This document shows positions 1-9,626 of a DNA stretch of 64,000 bases, in pieces. A model generated the notes under the pieces. It was not told the origin of the DNA and did no database searches. It was given only the letters and a program-made list of their open reading frames with translations. Origin of the DNA: Mesorhizobium loti R88b (lineage in GTDB: Bacteria; Pseudomonadota; Alphaproteobacteria; Rhizobiales; Rhizobiaceae); assembly GCF_013170845.1 (NCBI RefSeq), contig NZ_CP033367.1, positions 5,333,001-5,397,000 of the forward strand, in the 5' to 3' direction. Numbering within the stretch: the first letter of the stretch is position 1; each line of letters starts with the position of its first letter. A program made the translations under genes and the position numbers.

Positions 1-1044
1 CTGACGATCACGATCTGGTTCTTCCTGGGCCTGCTGGCGCTGGTGTTCCTGATCGATTTCACCGAGCTGTCCGGCCGTACTACCGGCCTGCCCGGCTTCA
101 CCTACGGCACGGCGGTGGCCATTTCGGGCCTTCGGATGCCGATGATCATGCTGCAGACGGTGCCGTTTGTCGGCCTGTTCTCGGCAATGGCAACCCTGGT
201 TTCGCTCAACCGCCGTTACGAACTGGTCATCGCGCGCTCGGCGGGCGTTTCCGCCTGGCAATTCCTGCTGCCATGCTGCATCGGGGCTTTGCTTTTCGGC
301 TTTGTGTCGGTGGGGCTCATCAACCCGCTCGCCGCGCACGCCTTCTCCTGGTCCGAGCAGATCGAAACGCAGTTGCGCTCCGGCAAATCAAATACGGTTT
401 CGGCCGATGCCGCCCCCTGGATCCGCCAGAAAACCAGCTCCGGTGACACCATTATCGGCGCTCGGGCGATCCTCAATCAGGGCCTTGAGATGTCCGATGT
501 CGTCTTTTTCATTCTTGACCCGCAAGGCAATATCGTCGAGCGCAAGGACGCTGCCCGCGCCTATCTTCGCGACGGATATTGGGAATTGCAGGATGTAAAG
601 ACGTTCCGGAACGGCACCATCACGCCGGCGGCAAGCGATCGTGTGCCGACCTATCTGAAGCCGGAATTCGTGCAAGAGCGGCTGGCGCGCCCGGAAACCA
701 TTCCGTTTTACGACCTGCCCGGAAAAATCGAGGTTGCCCGCTCCTTCGGCCTCAAGGCAAATGCCTTTGCCATGCAGTTCGATTCGCTGGTGGCGTTGCC
801 GTTCCTCCTCGTCGCCATGACGCTGATTGCGGCAACAGTTTCAATGCGATTTGCGCGAATGGGGCAGTCGGCAACGATGATTCTGGGTGGCGTCGTTGCC
901 GGGTTTCTGCTTTATGTCGTTTCGGTGCTGGTGAAGGCATTCGGCGTGGCAGGATTCGTGCCGACCGCCATAGCCGCCTGGGTACCGGTCGTGGTAGCTA
1001 TGTTCTTCGGGGTGACTTTCCTGCTATACAAGGAAGACGGCTAG
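1..1044 (+). CDS. lptG: LPS export system permease LptG, 5' end outside window
   Basis: Inner-membrane permease subunit of the LptB2FG exporter that extracts lipopolysaccharide and passes it to the periplasmic Lpt bridge. The reading frame is open from base 1, so about 347 residues are visible and a short N-terminal part is missing (LptG is usually about 360 aa). Membrane segments lie near the N-terminus (the visible LVFLIDF helix and the VPFVGLFSAMATLV helix) and three near the C-terminus, with a periplasmic jellyroll region between them, the standard LptF/LptG layout. The stop codon TAG shares its G with the GTG start of lptD, so the two are translationally coupled. lptF probably lies just to the left of the window (inference). 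Confidence 0.93.
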   Translation: MTITIWFFLGLLALVFLIDFTELSGRTTGLPGFTYGTAVAISGLRMPMIMLQTVPFVGLFSAMATLVSLNRRYELVIARSAGVSAWQFLLPCCIGALLFGFVSVGLINPLAAHAFSWSEQIETQLRSGKSNTVSADAAPWIRQKTSSGDTIIGARAILNQGLEMSDVVFFILDPQGNIVERKDAARAYLRDGYWELQDVKTFRNGTITPAASDRVPTYLKPEFVQERLARPETIPFYDLPGKIEVARSFGLKANAFAMQFDSLVALPFLLVAMTLIAATVSMRFARMGQSATMILGGVVAGFLLYVVSVLVKAFGVAGFVPTAIAAWVPVVVAMFFGVTFLLYKEDG

Positions 1045-3437
1045 TGAGGGAGGCGTTTTTGCCCAGCAACAGGCAGGCCGGTTTGGCGCGCCTCTATGCG
1101 GCGAGCGCTTTGGCGTGCCTGCTTGCCTGCGGTGTCGCGCTGCCGGCGTTCGCGCAGAAGGTCGGCAACGTGTCGTCCGTTCCGGCTGGCACGCAGATGC
1201 TGCTGGCTGCCGATACCCTGGAGTATAACAACGACAACCAGACCGTGACGGCAATCGGTGGCGTGCAGATCGACTATGGCGGCAACCGCCTCGTCGCCCA
1301 GAGGGTCGTATACGACCGCGCCACCAAGCGGTTGGTTGCCAGTGGCAAAGTCGAGCTCGTCAACAGCGACGGCACCAAGATCAATTCGGAACATATCGAC
1401 ATCACCGACGATTTTGCCGACGGTTTCGCCAACGCGCTGCGCGTTGAAACCATCGACAAGGCCTATTTCGCCGCCGAAAGCGCCGAGCGCATGGGCGGTG
1501 TGCTGACCACCTTCCACAATGGCGTCTACACCGCCTGCGAACCGTGCGAAGACAAGCCCAACAAAGCGCCGACCTGGCGCGTGAAGGCCAGAAAGATCAT
1601 CTGGAACGGCGAGAAGAAGACGGTTCGCTTCGAGAATGCGAATTTCGAATTCTTCGGCTTTCCGCTCGCCTACCTGCCGGCGTTCGAGATTGCCGACCCG
1701 ACGGTGAAGCGCAAGAGCGGCTTCCTGATCCCCAGCATCAGCTACAACAGCCATCTGGGATACAGCGTCAGGGTTCCGTATTATTTCGCCCTTTCGCCGA
1801 CATATGACCTGACGGTGACGGGAAGCGGCTACACCAAGCAGGGTTTCCTTGGAGAGGCCGAGTGGCGCCAGCGCTTCAACAATGGCGAATACACGTTGAA
1901 GATCGCCGGGATTCAGCAGCAGAATCCAGACGCCTTCATCGACAGCAACGGCCGCAATGTCGATTCGGGCGCGGCGGGCGATCCAAACAAATTCCGCGGC
2001 ATGATGGGTACGCAAGGGCAGTTCGCCATCAACGAGCGCTGGAACTTCGGCTGGGACGTACTGCTGCAGACCGACAAGGATTTTTCGAACACCTATAATA
2101 TCGACAAATACAACGCCTCCGTCCACCAGTCGACAGTTTACCTGACGGGCCTCAATGGCCGAAATTACTTCGACGTGCGCGCCATGCATTTCGACGTTCA
2201 AGAAAACACCATCGACAGCACCGCGCGTAGCGGCCAGCAGCCCTGGGTGATGCCTTCGCTCGACTACGCCTACATTCCCGATACGTCGGTGGCCGGCGGG
2301 CAGTTGTCGTTCAATGTCAACACGCGGGTCATCCGCCGCGATGATCTCGATGACGGCTCGACTACACCTACGGTGCGCGTGCCCGGCATCGAGGGCGAAT
2401 CCGGGCGCCTCACCGCCGAGTCCGAATGGAAAAGGACATTCGTCACCGATGACGGGCTGGTGGTGACACCATTGCTGGCGCTGCAGGGTGACGTCGACTA
2501 CCTCAACGCATCATCTGGTTCGCTCGCCGCCATCAACCAGATGGCGACGAATTTGGGCCAACAGGACGACATGCGCTCATCGTTTGCCCGTTACATGGCA
2601 ACCGCCGGGCTTGAGATGAGCTGGCCGCTGCTGTTTTCCTTGGCTAGCGGGTCCAGCCATGTCATCGAGCCGATGGCGCAGGTGTTCATGCGTCCGAACG
2701 AACAATATGTCGGTGGCCTCGCTATTCCCAACGAAGACGCCCAGAGCATGGTGTTCGACGCGACCACTCTGTTCGAACGCGACAAATTCTCCGGTTATGA
2801 CCGCATCGAAGGTGGCTCGCGCGCCAATGTCGGCTTCCGCTATTCTGGCTCCTACATCAACGGCTGGGGCACCAATGCCATTTTCGGCCAGTCCTATCAG
2901 ATAGGCGGAGAGAACTCCTTCGCCGCGCCGGATCTGGTCAATGTCGGCGCTTATTCGGGCCTAGAAACCAGCAAGTCTGACTATGTCGGCCTGTTTGGCA
3001 TCAACAGCCCGAACGGCTTCGCGGCCTCGGTCAGCGGCCGCTTCGACGAGCAGACCTTCGAGGTTCGCCGCGCCGAGGTGAAAGCCGCCTATTCAGGCCT
3101 GCCGGTGTCGCTGAGCGCCAAATACGCCTTCATCCAGGCCCAGCCGCTCTACGGTTTCACCACCGACCGTCACGAGGTCACGCTTGGTGCATCGACGCAT
3201 CTTGCCGAGAACTGGCGCGTGTTCGGGACAGGAACCTACGATCTGCAGCAAAGCCTGCTGGTCAAGGATGGGGTCGGCTTCGCCTACAACGATTCCTGCT
3301 TCACCTACCTGATGACGTACTCGCAGTCGCGTGACCTGACCACGAGGGAAGTGACGCAGAGCATCGGCTTCAACCTGTCGTTCCGCACCCTTGGCGACTT
3401 CGGCTCGTCGACCAGCGCAGTCGACACCATCCAATAG
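1044..3437 (+). CDS. lptD: LPS assembly outer membrane protein LptD
   Basis: Outer-membrane beta-barrel that inserts lipopolysaccharide into the outer leaflet. The frame stays open upstream to 579 inside lptG, but GTG at 1044 is the sensible start: it overlaps the lptG stop by one base and begins a clean signal peptide (ALACLLACGVALPAFA, cut near AFA-QK). About 797 aa. An OstA/LptA-like N-terminal domain follows (about residues 50-170, with LEYNNDNQTVTA and VQIDYGGNRLVAQ), then the long LptD barrel domain with aromatic beta strands. The C-terminal segment ends SIGFNLSFRTLG plus a short tail. Two cysteines occur in TACEPCED. Neighbouring lptG and a SurA-like chaperone fit one outer-membrane biogenesis operon. 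Confidence 0.95.
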   Translation: MREAFLPSNRQAGLARLYAASALACLLACGVALPAFAQKVGNVSSVPAGTQMLLAADTLEYNNDNQTVTAIGGVQIDYGGNRLVAQRVVYDRATKRLVASGKVELVNSDGTKINSEHIDITDDFADGFANALRVETIDKAYFAAESAERMGGVLTTFHNGVYTACEPCEDKPNKAPTWRVKARKIIWNGEKKTVRFENANFEFFGFPLAYLPAFEIADPTVKRKSGFLIPSISYNSHLGYSVRVPYYFALSPTYDLTVTGSGYTKQGFLGEAEWRQRFNNGEYTLKIAGIQQQNPDAFIDSNGRNVDSGAAGDPNKFRGMMGTQGQFAINERWNFGWDVLLQTDKDFSNTYNIDKYNASVHQSTVYLTGLNGRNYFDVRAMHFDVQENTIDSTARSGQQPWVMPSLDYAYIPDTSVAGGQLSFNVNTRVIRRDDLDDGSTTPTVRVPGIEGESGRLTAESEWKRTFVTDDGLVVTPLLALQGDVDYLNASSGSLAAINQMATNLGQQDDMRSSFARYMATAGLEMSWPLLFSLASGSSHVIEPMAQVFMRPNEQYVGGLAIPNEDAQSMVFDATTLFERDKFSGYDRIEGGSRANVGFRYSGSYINGWGTNAIFGQSYQIGGENSFAAPDLVNVGAYSGLETSKSDYVGLFGINSPNGFAASVSGRFDEQTFEVRRAEVKAAYSGLPVSLSAKYAFIQAQPLYGFTTDRHEVTLGASTHLAENWRVFGTGTYDLQQSLLVKDGVGFAYNDSCFTYLMTYSQSRDLTTREVTQSIGFNLSFRTLGDFGSSTSAVDTIQ

Positions 3438-3520
3438 CGACATGGTTTCGCCGCATAGGGCTGGCACGGATTCGCGCACCCGGAAGGGATTGAATTGGGC
3501 GGAACCGGGATAGAATTGGG

Positions 3521-4453
3521 ATGCTAACGATGAGGAAATATCTCTTTTCAGCAGGATTTGCGCTGCTTGTTGCCGCGACATCGGTGTCGATGACCGTCAT
3601 GACGCCGCCGGCTTTCGCCAGCGAGATCAAGTACGTCGTCAACGACATACCAATCACGTCAGGCGATATCGCGCACCGTGCCGCCTTCCTGAAGCTGCAG
3701 CACAAGAAGGGCGATGCGGGCCAGGAAATGATCGACCAGACGCTGCGGCTGGCCGAGGCCAGGCGGCTTGGCATCCGCATCAGCGACGCTCAGGTCGAGG
3801 CCGCCTATCAGCGCTTCGCCTCGGGCAACAAAATGCAGCTCAGCCAGCTTGACGGCGTCATGGAAAAATCCGGCGTCGGCAAGGACCATTTCAAGGAGTT
3901 CATCCGCGCCCAGATGGCCTGGAACCAGGCCTTGAGCGCGCGTTACCGTTCGGGCGAAGGCGGCAGCGTGACCGAGGAGGACGCCGTCAGGCGCATGCTC
4001 GACAAGGGCGGAGCCAAGCCGAGCGCCACCGAGTACATGCTGCAGCAGGTCATCTTCGTTGTGCCCGCCGCCGAACGCAGCGCCACGCTGGCCAAGCGCA
4101 AGCGCGAGGCTGACGCCATGCGCGCCCGCTTCAACGGCTGCACCACGACGCGCGAGTTCGCCAAGGGCCTGATCGACGTCACCGTTCGCGATCTGGGCCG
4201 GGTTCTGGCGCCGCAATTGCCGCCGGACTGGGCCGAGCAGATCAAGGCCACCAAGGTCGGCGGCGCTACCGTGACCCGCGAGACCGAGCGTGGCGTCGAG
4301 TTTATCGGCATCTGCTCATCGCGCGAAGTCTCGGACGACAAGACGGCGCAGATGGTGTTCCAGAGCGAAGGCTCCGGCGACAAGGATGCCGACGCACTCA
4401 GCAAGAAATATGTCGACGAGTTGAAGGCGAAAGCCCGCATCGTCAAGCGCTGA
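3521..4453 (+). CDS. SurA-like periplasmic chaperone with degenerate parvulin domain
   Basis: 310 aa with an N-terminal signal peptide (hydrophobic stretch [12 protein letters not shown], cleavage near AFA-SE). Residues of about 35-150 match the SurA N-terminal chaperone region ([12 protein letters not shown], then helical EARRLGI...[10 protein letters not shown]). The C-terminal half (about 170-285) has the outline of a parvulin fold ([33 protein letters not shown]) but lacks an obvious catalytic signature. ATG at 3521 or the in-frame ATG at 3530 could be the start. It lies 83 bp after lptD, whose product is a classic SurA client in enterobacteria, which supports a role in barrel assembly. 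Chaperone function is inferred; isomerase activity is doubtful. Confidence 0.82.
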   Translation: MLTMRKYLFSAGFALLVAATSVSMTVMTPPAFASEIKYVVNDIPITSGDIAHRAAFLKLQHKKGDAGQEMIDQTLRLAEARRLGIRISDAQVEAAYQRFASGNKMQLSQLDGVMEKSGVGKDHFKEFIRAQMAWNQALSARYRSGEGGSVTEEDAVRRMLDKGGAKPSATEYMLQQVIFVVPAAERSATLAKRKREADAMRARFNGCTTTREFAKGLIDVTVRDLGRVLAPQLPPDWAEQIKATKVGGATVTRETERGVEFIGICSSREVSDDKTAQMVFQSEGSGDKDADALSKKYVDELKAKARIVKR

Positions 4454-4454
4454 C

Positions 4455-5483
4455 GTGAGCAGCGCGATGACCGCGCTGGCGCTGAGCGTCGGCGATCCCT
4501 CCGGCATCGGCCCCGAAATCGCCATTGCCGCCTTTCTGGCGCGCAAGGCTGCCGGCTTGCCCGCCTTTTATCTGCTGGCCGATCCGGCGCTGATCGCGTC
4601 GCGGGCAAAGCACATCGGCGTGTCGGTGCCGATCGTCGAAACGACGCCGGCGCAAGCAACGCAAGTGTTTGCCCGCGCCCTGCCGATCGTTTCGTTGACG
4701 GCCAAAAGCATCGACAGTCCCGGACGGCCCGATCCGGCCAATGCGGCCGGCACCATCGAAGCGATCGACCGCGCCGTCGCCGCTTGCCTTGCCGGCGACG
4801 CCGCGGCCGTGGTCACCTGCCCCATCGCCAAGAAGCCGCTCTATGACGCCGGCTTCCGCTTTCCCGGCCACACGGAGTATCTGGCGCATCTGGCGGCCCG
4901 ACACAGCGGCGTCGAGGTGATGCCGGTCATGATGCTCGCCGGCCCCGACCTGCGCACAATTCCCGTCACCATCCACATCGCCCTAGCCGAGGTGCCGAAG
5001 CTTCTGACCACCGAGTTGATCGTTACGACCGCCCGCATCACCGCCGCCGATCTCGCCAGCCGCTTCGGCATCGCCAGGCCAAGGCTGGCCATAGCCGGCC
5101 TCAACCCGCATGCGGGCGAAGGCGGTTCCATGGGCCTGGAGGACGAGCGTATCGTGCGCCCTGCAGTTGAGATCCTGCGCGCCGAAGGCATCGATGCCTT
5201 CGGGCCGCTGCCGGCCGACACGCTGTTTCACGTCCGGGCGCGGGCAGGCTACGACGCGGCGCTGTGCATGTATCATGACCAGGCGTTGATCCCGGCAAAG
5301 GCGCTGGCTTTCGACGAGGCTGTCAACGTCACGCTCGGCCTGCCCTTCATCCGCACCTCGCCAGACCACGGCACCGCCTTCGACATCGCCGGCAAGGGCA
5401 TTGCGCGGCCCGACAGCCTGATCGCCGCGCTGAAGCTTGCCAGGAGGCTCGCCGACACCGACGGAAAGGCTGTGGCCGCATGA
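4455..5483 (+). CDS. pdxA: 4-hydroxythreonine-4-phosphate dehydrogenase PdxA
   Basis: NAD-dependent oxidation of 4-phosphohydroxy-L-threonine in the DXP-dependent pyridoxal phosphate pathway. 342 aa, normal for the family. Seen: the N-terminal [12 protein letters not shown] motif, [21 protein letters not shown] and MYHDQALIP, which carry the three metal-binding histidines, and the C-terminal [16 protein letters not shown] motif. The GTG start at 4455 follows the previous stop by one base; ATG at 4467 is an alternative that would lose four residues. The pdxA-rsmA order downstream of surA is conserved from enterobacteria to rhizobia. Confidence 0.96.
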   Translation: MSSAMTALALSVGDPSGIGPEIAIAAFLARKAAGLPAFYLLADPALIASRAKHIGVSVPIVETTPAQATQVFARALPIVSLTAKSIDSPGRPDPANAAGTIEAIDRAVAACLAGDAAAVVTCPIAKKPLYDAGFRFPGHTEYLAHLAARHSGVEVMPVMMLAGPDLRTIPVTIHIALAEVPKLLTTELIVTTARITAADLASRFGIARPRLAIAGLNPHAGEGGSMGLEDERIVRPAVEILRAEGIDAFGPLPADTLFHVRARAGYDAALCMYHDQALIPAKALAFDEAVNVTLGLPFIRTSPDHGTAFDIAGKGIARPDSLIAALKLARRLADTDGKAVAA

Positions 5484-5508
5484 GCTTTTCGGCTTCAGGT
5501 CTTCGAGC

Positions 5509-6348
5509 ATGAGCATCGACGGGCTGCCGCCGCTGCGCGACGTCATCGAGCGCCATGGTCTGCAGGCGAAAAAGGCGCTTGGCCAGAATTTTCTGCTCGA
5601 CCTCAATTTGACCGGCAAGATCGCACGCAGCGCCGGCGATCTGACAAACACTGCGGTGATCGAGGTTGGACCGGGGCCTGGAGGACTGACAAGGGCGCTG
5701 CTTTCCAACGGCGCGCGCCGGGTCGTTGCCGTAGAGCGCGATGAACGCTGCCTGGCAGCCCTTGCCGAGGTCTCCGCTCATTACCCCGGCCGCCTGGAGG
5801 TGATTTCGGGCGACGCGCTGAAGACCGACTTCGCCGCTCTTGCCTCCGCGGCTGCCGCAGACGACGGTCCGGTGCGGATCGTGGCCAATCTGCCCTACAA
5901 TATCGGCACGGAACTGCTCGTGCGCTGGCTGACGGTCGTGGACTGGCCGCCCTTCTACGCCTCGATGACGCTGATGTTCCAGCGTGAAGTGGCGCAGCGC
6001 ATCGTCGCCGCGCCCGGCAGCGATGCCTATGGCAGGCTTGGCGTGCTGGCCGGCTGGCGCACGCAGGCCAGGATCGCTTTCGACGTGCCGGCCCAGGCCT
6101 TCACACCACCGCCCAAGGTCACCTCTTCGGTGGTGCATCTGGAGCCGCGCACGACGCCCCTGCCCACTGACGTCAGGAAACTCGGTCGTGTCACCGAAGC
6201 CGCCTTCGGCCAACGCCGGAAGATGCTGCGGCAGAGTGTGAAAAGCCTTGGCGGTGAGGCCTTGCTCGAGCGCGCGGGCATCGATCCGACCCGCCGCGCC
6301 GAAACGCTCAGCGTCGAGGAATTCGTGAGGTTGACGAACGCGGTATGA
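5509..6348 (+). CDS. rsmA: 16S rRNA dimethyladenosine transferase RsmA (KsgA)
   Basis: SAM-dependent dimethylation of the two adjacent adenines near the 3' end of 16S rRNA, a late step in 30S assembly. 279 aa from ATG 5509. The frame is open further upstream into pdxA, but the family start is MSIDGLPPL, followed by the conserved [11 protein letters not shown]. Motif I is [12 protein letters not shown], motif IV is [10 protein letters not shown], and the C-terminal domain has [10 protein letters not shown]. It starts 25 bp after the pdxA stop, so it is probably co-transcribed. It converges on gmk, with a mosaic repeat between them. Confidence 0.96.
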   Translation: MSIDGLPPLRDVIERHGLQAKKALGQNFLLDLNLTGKIARSAGDLTNTAVIEVGPGPGGLTRALLSNGARRVVAVERDERCLAALAEVSAHYPGRLEVISGDALKTDFAALASAAAADDGPVRIVANLPYNIGTELLVRWLTVVDWPPFYASMTLMFQREVAQRIVAAPGSDAYGRLGVLAGWRTQARIAFDVPAQAFTPPPKVTSSVVHLEPRTTPLPTDVRKLGRVTEAAFGQRRKMLRQSVKSLGGEALLERAGIDPTRRAETLSVEEFVRLTNAV

Positions 6349-6357
6349 AGCGCCGCT

Positions 6358-6511
6358 TCTTCCTTCTCCCCTTGCGGGAGAAGGTGGCCTCGCGAAGCGA
6401 GGTCGGATGAGGGGTGCTCCAGAAAGCACCAACGCCTCACTCCGCTGGAACACCCCTCAACCGTCTCGGCGCTGCGCGCCGATCCACCTTCTCCCACAGG
6501 GGAAGAAGGAA
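6358..6511. repeat. RIME1-like rhizobial intergenic mosaic element
   Basis: About 150 bp of nested inverted repeats between convergent rsmA and gmk. The outer arms read CCTTCTCCCCTTGCGGGAG on the left and CTCCCACAGGGGAAGAAGG on the right, with internal palindromes CCTCGCGAAGCGAGG and CGGCGCTGCGCGCCG and a central GAGGGGTGCTCCAG / CTGGAACACCCCTC pair. This matches the known layout of Rhizobium-specific intergenic mosaic elements. The transcript can fold into a long branched hairpin and could end transcription from both sides. The name rests on remembered motif similarity, not a search. Confidence 0.75.
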
Positions 6512-6522
6512 AAAGAGAGACC

Positions 6523-7197
6523 TCACTCCGTCCTCTCGTCCAACAGTCCAGAGACAAAATCGAACAGACCGGGTCGGCGGTCCCGCCGCAACCTTTCGGC
6601 GACAACGATGCCGCGCACCTCGGCGAAGGCGCGGTCGAGATCGTCATTGACGATGACGAAATCATATTCCTTCCAGTGCTCGATCTCGTTGCGGGCGTTC
6701 TTCAGCCGCGTCTCGATCACCGCTTCCTGGTCCTCGGCGCGGCGCTTCAGCCGCGCCTTCAATTCCTTCATCGACGGCGGCAGGATGAAGATCGAGACAA
6801 TGTCGGCGCGCATCTTCTCCTTCAGTTGCTGCGCGCCTTGCCAGTCGATGTCGAACAGCATGTCGCGGCCCTGCGCCAGCGCCAGTTCGGCGGGTTCGCG
6901 CGGTGTCGCATAGCAATTGCCGTGCACCTCCGCCCATTCAAGCAGCGCGTCGGAATCGCGCAGCCGCTCGAACTCGCGCATGGTGCGGAAATGGTAGTGA
7001 ACGCCTTCAATCTCCGAGCCGCGGCGCGGTCTGGTGGTGACCGAGACCGACAGTTCGAGGCTGGAATCGCTTTCCAGGAGGTTGCGCGCGATCGTCGACT
7101 TGCCGGCGCCTGACGGCGACGACAGGACGAGCATCAGCCCCCGGCGGCGAATGCGGGACCCCAAATCCCTCAGAACCATTGGTTCCTTGGCAACCAT
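6523..7197 (-). CDS. gmk: guanylate kinase
   Basis: ATP-dependent phosphorylation of GMP to GDP. 224 aa. The P-loop is [10 protein letters not shown] (about residues 26-35), followed by the GMP-binding region [18 protein letters not shown] and the lid/ID(W)QGAQQL segment, all typical. The ATG at 7197 lies 3 bp after the yicC stop, so it is the last gene of the fab-mltG-yicC-gmk minus-strand block. An in-frame ATG at residue 7 (MVLRD) is an alternative start. Confidence 0.96.
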   Translation of the reverse strand: MVAKEPMVLRDLGSRIRRRGLMLVLSSPSGAGKSTIARNLLESDSSLELSVSVTTRPRRGSEIEGVHYHFRTMREFERLRDSDALLEWAEVHGNCYATPREPAELALAQGRDMLFDIDWQGAQQLKEKMRADIVSIFILPPSMKELKARLKRRAEDQEAVIETRLKNARNEIEHWKEYDFVIVNDDLDRAFAEVRGIVVAERLRRDRRPGLFDFVSGLLDERTE

Positions 7198-7200
7198 CGG

Positions 7201-8091
7201 CTACTCCAGATTCTGGACCTGTTCACGAAACTGGTCGACCACCGCCTTCAGCTCCAGCCCGATCGCGGTAACGGCTGCGGCATTCGACTTCGAGCACAAC
7301 GTATTCGATTCGCGGTTAAATTCCTGTGCCAGAAAATCGAGCTTGCGACCGACGGCGCCGCCGTCCTTGAGCAGGGTTCGGCCGGACGCGACATGTGTCT
7401 TCAACCGGTCGATCTCTTCGCGAATGTCGGCCTTGGTGGCAAGGAAGGCCGCTTCCATATGCAGCCGGCTCGGGTCCAGATTGGCGGACGCATCCATCAG
7501 CAGCCTGACTTGCTCGGCAATGCGCTCACGGATCGCCGCCGGATCGCGTGACGGGTCCGCCTCGGCGCGCAGCGTCAATGCCTCGATGGCGTCGATCTGG
7601 CCCGACAGCAGCAGAGCCAATGCAGCACCCTCGCTCTGCCGTGCCTGTTCCAGCCCTTTCAGCGCCACGTCGAGCGCAGCCATGATGGCGATGTCGAGCG
7701 CAGCGCGCGCCTCTTCGGTTTCGACGGTTTCAGGAATGTCGAGCACGCCACGCAGGGACAGCAGGCCATCGGCCGTCGCGGGCGCTACGCCGAACTGCTC
7801 CTGCAGCCGCTTGGCAAGGCCAGCAAGGTCTTTCAGGAACGCCTCGTTGACGACAGGCTGCGCCTGCGCGCCGGCGGCGCGGCCGATGGTCAGCGTCGCC
7901 TGGAAATTGCCGCGGGCGAAACGCTTCTGCAGCGTTTGCCTGACAGCTGGCTCCAGCCGCTCGAAACCTTGCGGCAGGCGCAGCCGCACCTCAACGCTCT
8001 TGCCGTTGACGGACTTGACCTCCCAGGCGATCGAGGTGCCGTCATGCTCAGCGACGGCGCGTGCAAACCCGGTCATGCTCTGCAAATTCAT
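7201..8091 (-). CDS. YicC family endoribonuclease-like protein
   Basis: 296 aa from the ATG at 8091. The frame extends upstream to 8208, but the family begins with MxxSMTGFAR, here MNLQSMTGFARA. The N-terminal YicC domain (VKSVNGKSVEVRLRLP) and the C-terminal DUF1732 region (ADIREEIDRLKTHV, GRKLDFLAQEFNRESNTLCSKS) are both complete. Enterobacterial YicC is reported to have endoribonuclease activity; the role here is inferred. Its position directly upstream of gmk is conserved in many bacteria. Confidence 0.92.
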   Translation of the reverse strand: MNLQSMTGFARAVAEHDGTSIAWEVKSVNGKSVEVRLRLPQGFERLEPAVRQTLQKRFARGNFQATLTIGRAAGAQAQPVVNEAFLKDLAGLAKRLQEQFGVAPATADGLLSLRGVLDIPETVETEEARAALDIAIMAALDVALKGLEQARQSEGAALALLLSGQIDAIEALTLRAEADPSRDPAAIRERIAEQVRLLMDASANLDPSRLHMEAAFLATKADIREEIDRLKTHVASGRTLLKDGGAVGRKLDFLAQEFNRESNTLCSKSNAAAVTAIGLELKAVVDQFREQVQNLE

Positions 8092-8248
8092 GTAGCCTGC
8101 ACCCCCTGGCGCATCACCCCGAAACCAGTCTTCCGGACAGGGGCAAGTGCTGCTTAAAAATAACCGCGCCGCGGATGCGTCGAAATCAGACGCGCGACGT
8201 CCTTTCAAATGTCAGGCTGTCGCCCTGCGGGCAACGCCTTTCTTTGTC

Positions 8249-9523
8249 TTACTGGGCATCGCCGCCGGCGTCGCCGCTGTCGCCACCGCTGCTATCGCTA
8301 TCGCTGTTGTCGGCAGGCTTGGTGTCGGCGGGCTTGTCGTCGGCAGGCTTGTCGGCATTGGTGCCAGCGGCAGCGGCGGCCTTGGCCGCGTCATCGGCCT
8401 GCTTCTTCTGCAATGCACGATAACGGGCGACGTTCTCATTGTGCTCATCCAGCGTCGCGGCAAAGACGTGACCGCCCGTGCCGTCGGCGACGAAATAGAG
8501 GTCGTCGGTCTTGGATGGATTGGCCACGGCCTCAAGTGCTGCACGGCCCGGATTGGCGATGGGCGTCGGCGGCAGGCCGCTGATCACATAGGTGTTGTAG
8601 GGCGTCTGCTTCTGGATGTCCGACTGGTAGATCGGGCGATCCGCGGGCTTTCCCTTGCCGCCGAACAGACCATAGATGATGGTCGGATCGGATTGCAGCC
8701 GCATGCCCTTGGCCAAGCGGTTGATGAAGACAGCGGCGACGCGCGAGCGCTCGTCACCCCTGCCGGTTTCCTTCTCGACGATCGAAGCCAGGGTGACAAA
8801 GTCATCGACGCTGGCCAGCGGCAGGTCCGGCGCACGCCGTTGCCATACCTCATCGACCAGCTTCTTCTGGTCGGCCACCAGCTTGTCGATCATCTGCTGG
8901 CGCGTCGCGCCACGCGTGAAGCGCAACGTGTCGGTGGCAAGGCTGCCCTCGGGCGGCGTTGTCTTTGGCATGTCGCCACTCAAGGCGGGTTCGTCGGCGA
9001 TGCGCTGCAGCGCCTGCTCGACCGTCAGCCCTTCGGGAATGGTCAGTGAGTACATCACCGACTTGCCGCTCTTCAAAAGCTCCATGATGTCGCGCATGGA
9101 AGCCTTGGGCTTGATCTCGTATTCACCGGCCTTGAGCGCGGAATCGTTGCCGAAGGCACGCACGCCAAGGCGGAATACGCGAGCGTCGCTGATCAAGCCA
9201 CGGCGCTCAAGCTGGTCGGCGATATCCGCAACGCCGGTGTTCGGCTTGATCAGGAAGGTGTCGCCATTGGCCGAGGGGCCTGGCTCGGTGAACTCCTGCT
9301 TGCCAAGATAGACTGCGACGCCCGCCGCCAGAACCATCAGCATCACCGAGGTGATGACGAAGTTCATGAACACAACCACCTGGCTGCGCGAAGCGCGCGA
9401 GCGCTTCGGCGGCGGAGTACCGGCTTCCGGGCGCAAGGCCTCGCTCGCCGTTTTCGGCACAATCGGCCCGGTGTTCGCCGGCCGTTGCCCGATTTCTCCG
9501 TTGCCCGCCGGATTTGTGTTCAT
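8249..9523 (-). CDS. mltG: endolytic murein transglycosylase MltG (YceG family)
   Basis: Inner-membrane lytic transglycosylase that cuts nascent glycan strands and so limits peptidoglycan chain length. 424 aa. It has a cytoplasmic N-tail of about 45 residues, one membrane helix (FVITSVMLMVLAAGVAVYL), a LysM-like stretch, and the YceG catalytic domain with LASIVEKETG, whose first Glu (E of IVEKE) is the expected catalytic residue. SDPTIIYGL and PYNTYVISGLPPTPIANPG are typical family blocks. The last 50 residues are an Ala/Lys/Asp-rich, low-complexity tail (repeated KPADDKPADTKPAD), beyond the usual domain end. It follows fabF in the block. Confidence 0.93.
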   Translation of the reverse strand: MNTNPAGNGEIGQRPANTGPIVPKTASEALRPEAGTPPPKRSRASRSQVVVFMNFVITSVMLMVLAAGVAVYLGKQEFTEPGPSANGDTFLIKPNTGVADIADQLERRGLISDARVFRLGVRAFGNDSALKAGEYEIKPKASMRDIMELLKSGKSVMYSLTIPEGLTVEQALQRIADEPALSGDMPKTTPPEGSLATDTLRFTRGATRQQMIDKLVADQKKLVDEVWQRRAPDLPLASVDDFVTLASIVEKETGRGDERSRVAAVFINRLAKGMRLQSDPTIIYGLFGGKGKPADRPIYQSDIQKQTPYNTYVISGLPPTPIANPGRAALEAVANPSKTDDLYFVADGTGGHVFAATLDEHNENVARYRALQKKQADDAAKAAAAAGTNADKPADDKPADTKPADNSDSDSSGGDSGDAGGDAQ

Positions 9524-9605
9524 TTCGCCCTACCGTTTGATCGCCCAACGAATCCCCTGCGGCAGAGTAGGGGCGAATATGGCAAAATTGACGGCAGGCC
9601 AAAGC

Positions 9606-9626
9606 ATCGCCCGGCAGCCGGGCGAT
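9606..9626 (-). terminator. GC-rich hairpin at the fabF stop
   Basis: A perfect 9-bp stem, ATCGCCCGG with loop CAG and CCGGGCGAT, touches the fabF stop codon. There is no clear T-run on the minus strand, so it may be a 3'-end stabiliser or processing site between fabF and mltG rather than a full terminator. Confidence 0.45.

Noticed and set aside
579..1043. Upstream extension of the lptD frame
   Set aside because: Overlaps lptG by 155 codons and precedes the real signal peptide that begins with GTG 1044.
1041..2201. 386-codon open frame antisense to lptD
   Set aside because: It is the mirror of a well-supported lptD frame in GC-rich DNA and has no ribosome binding site or family-like content.
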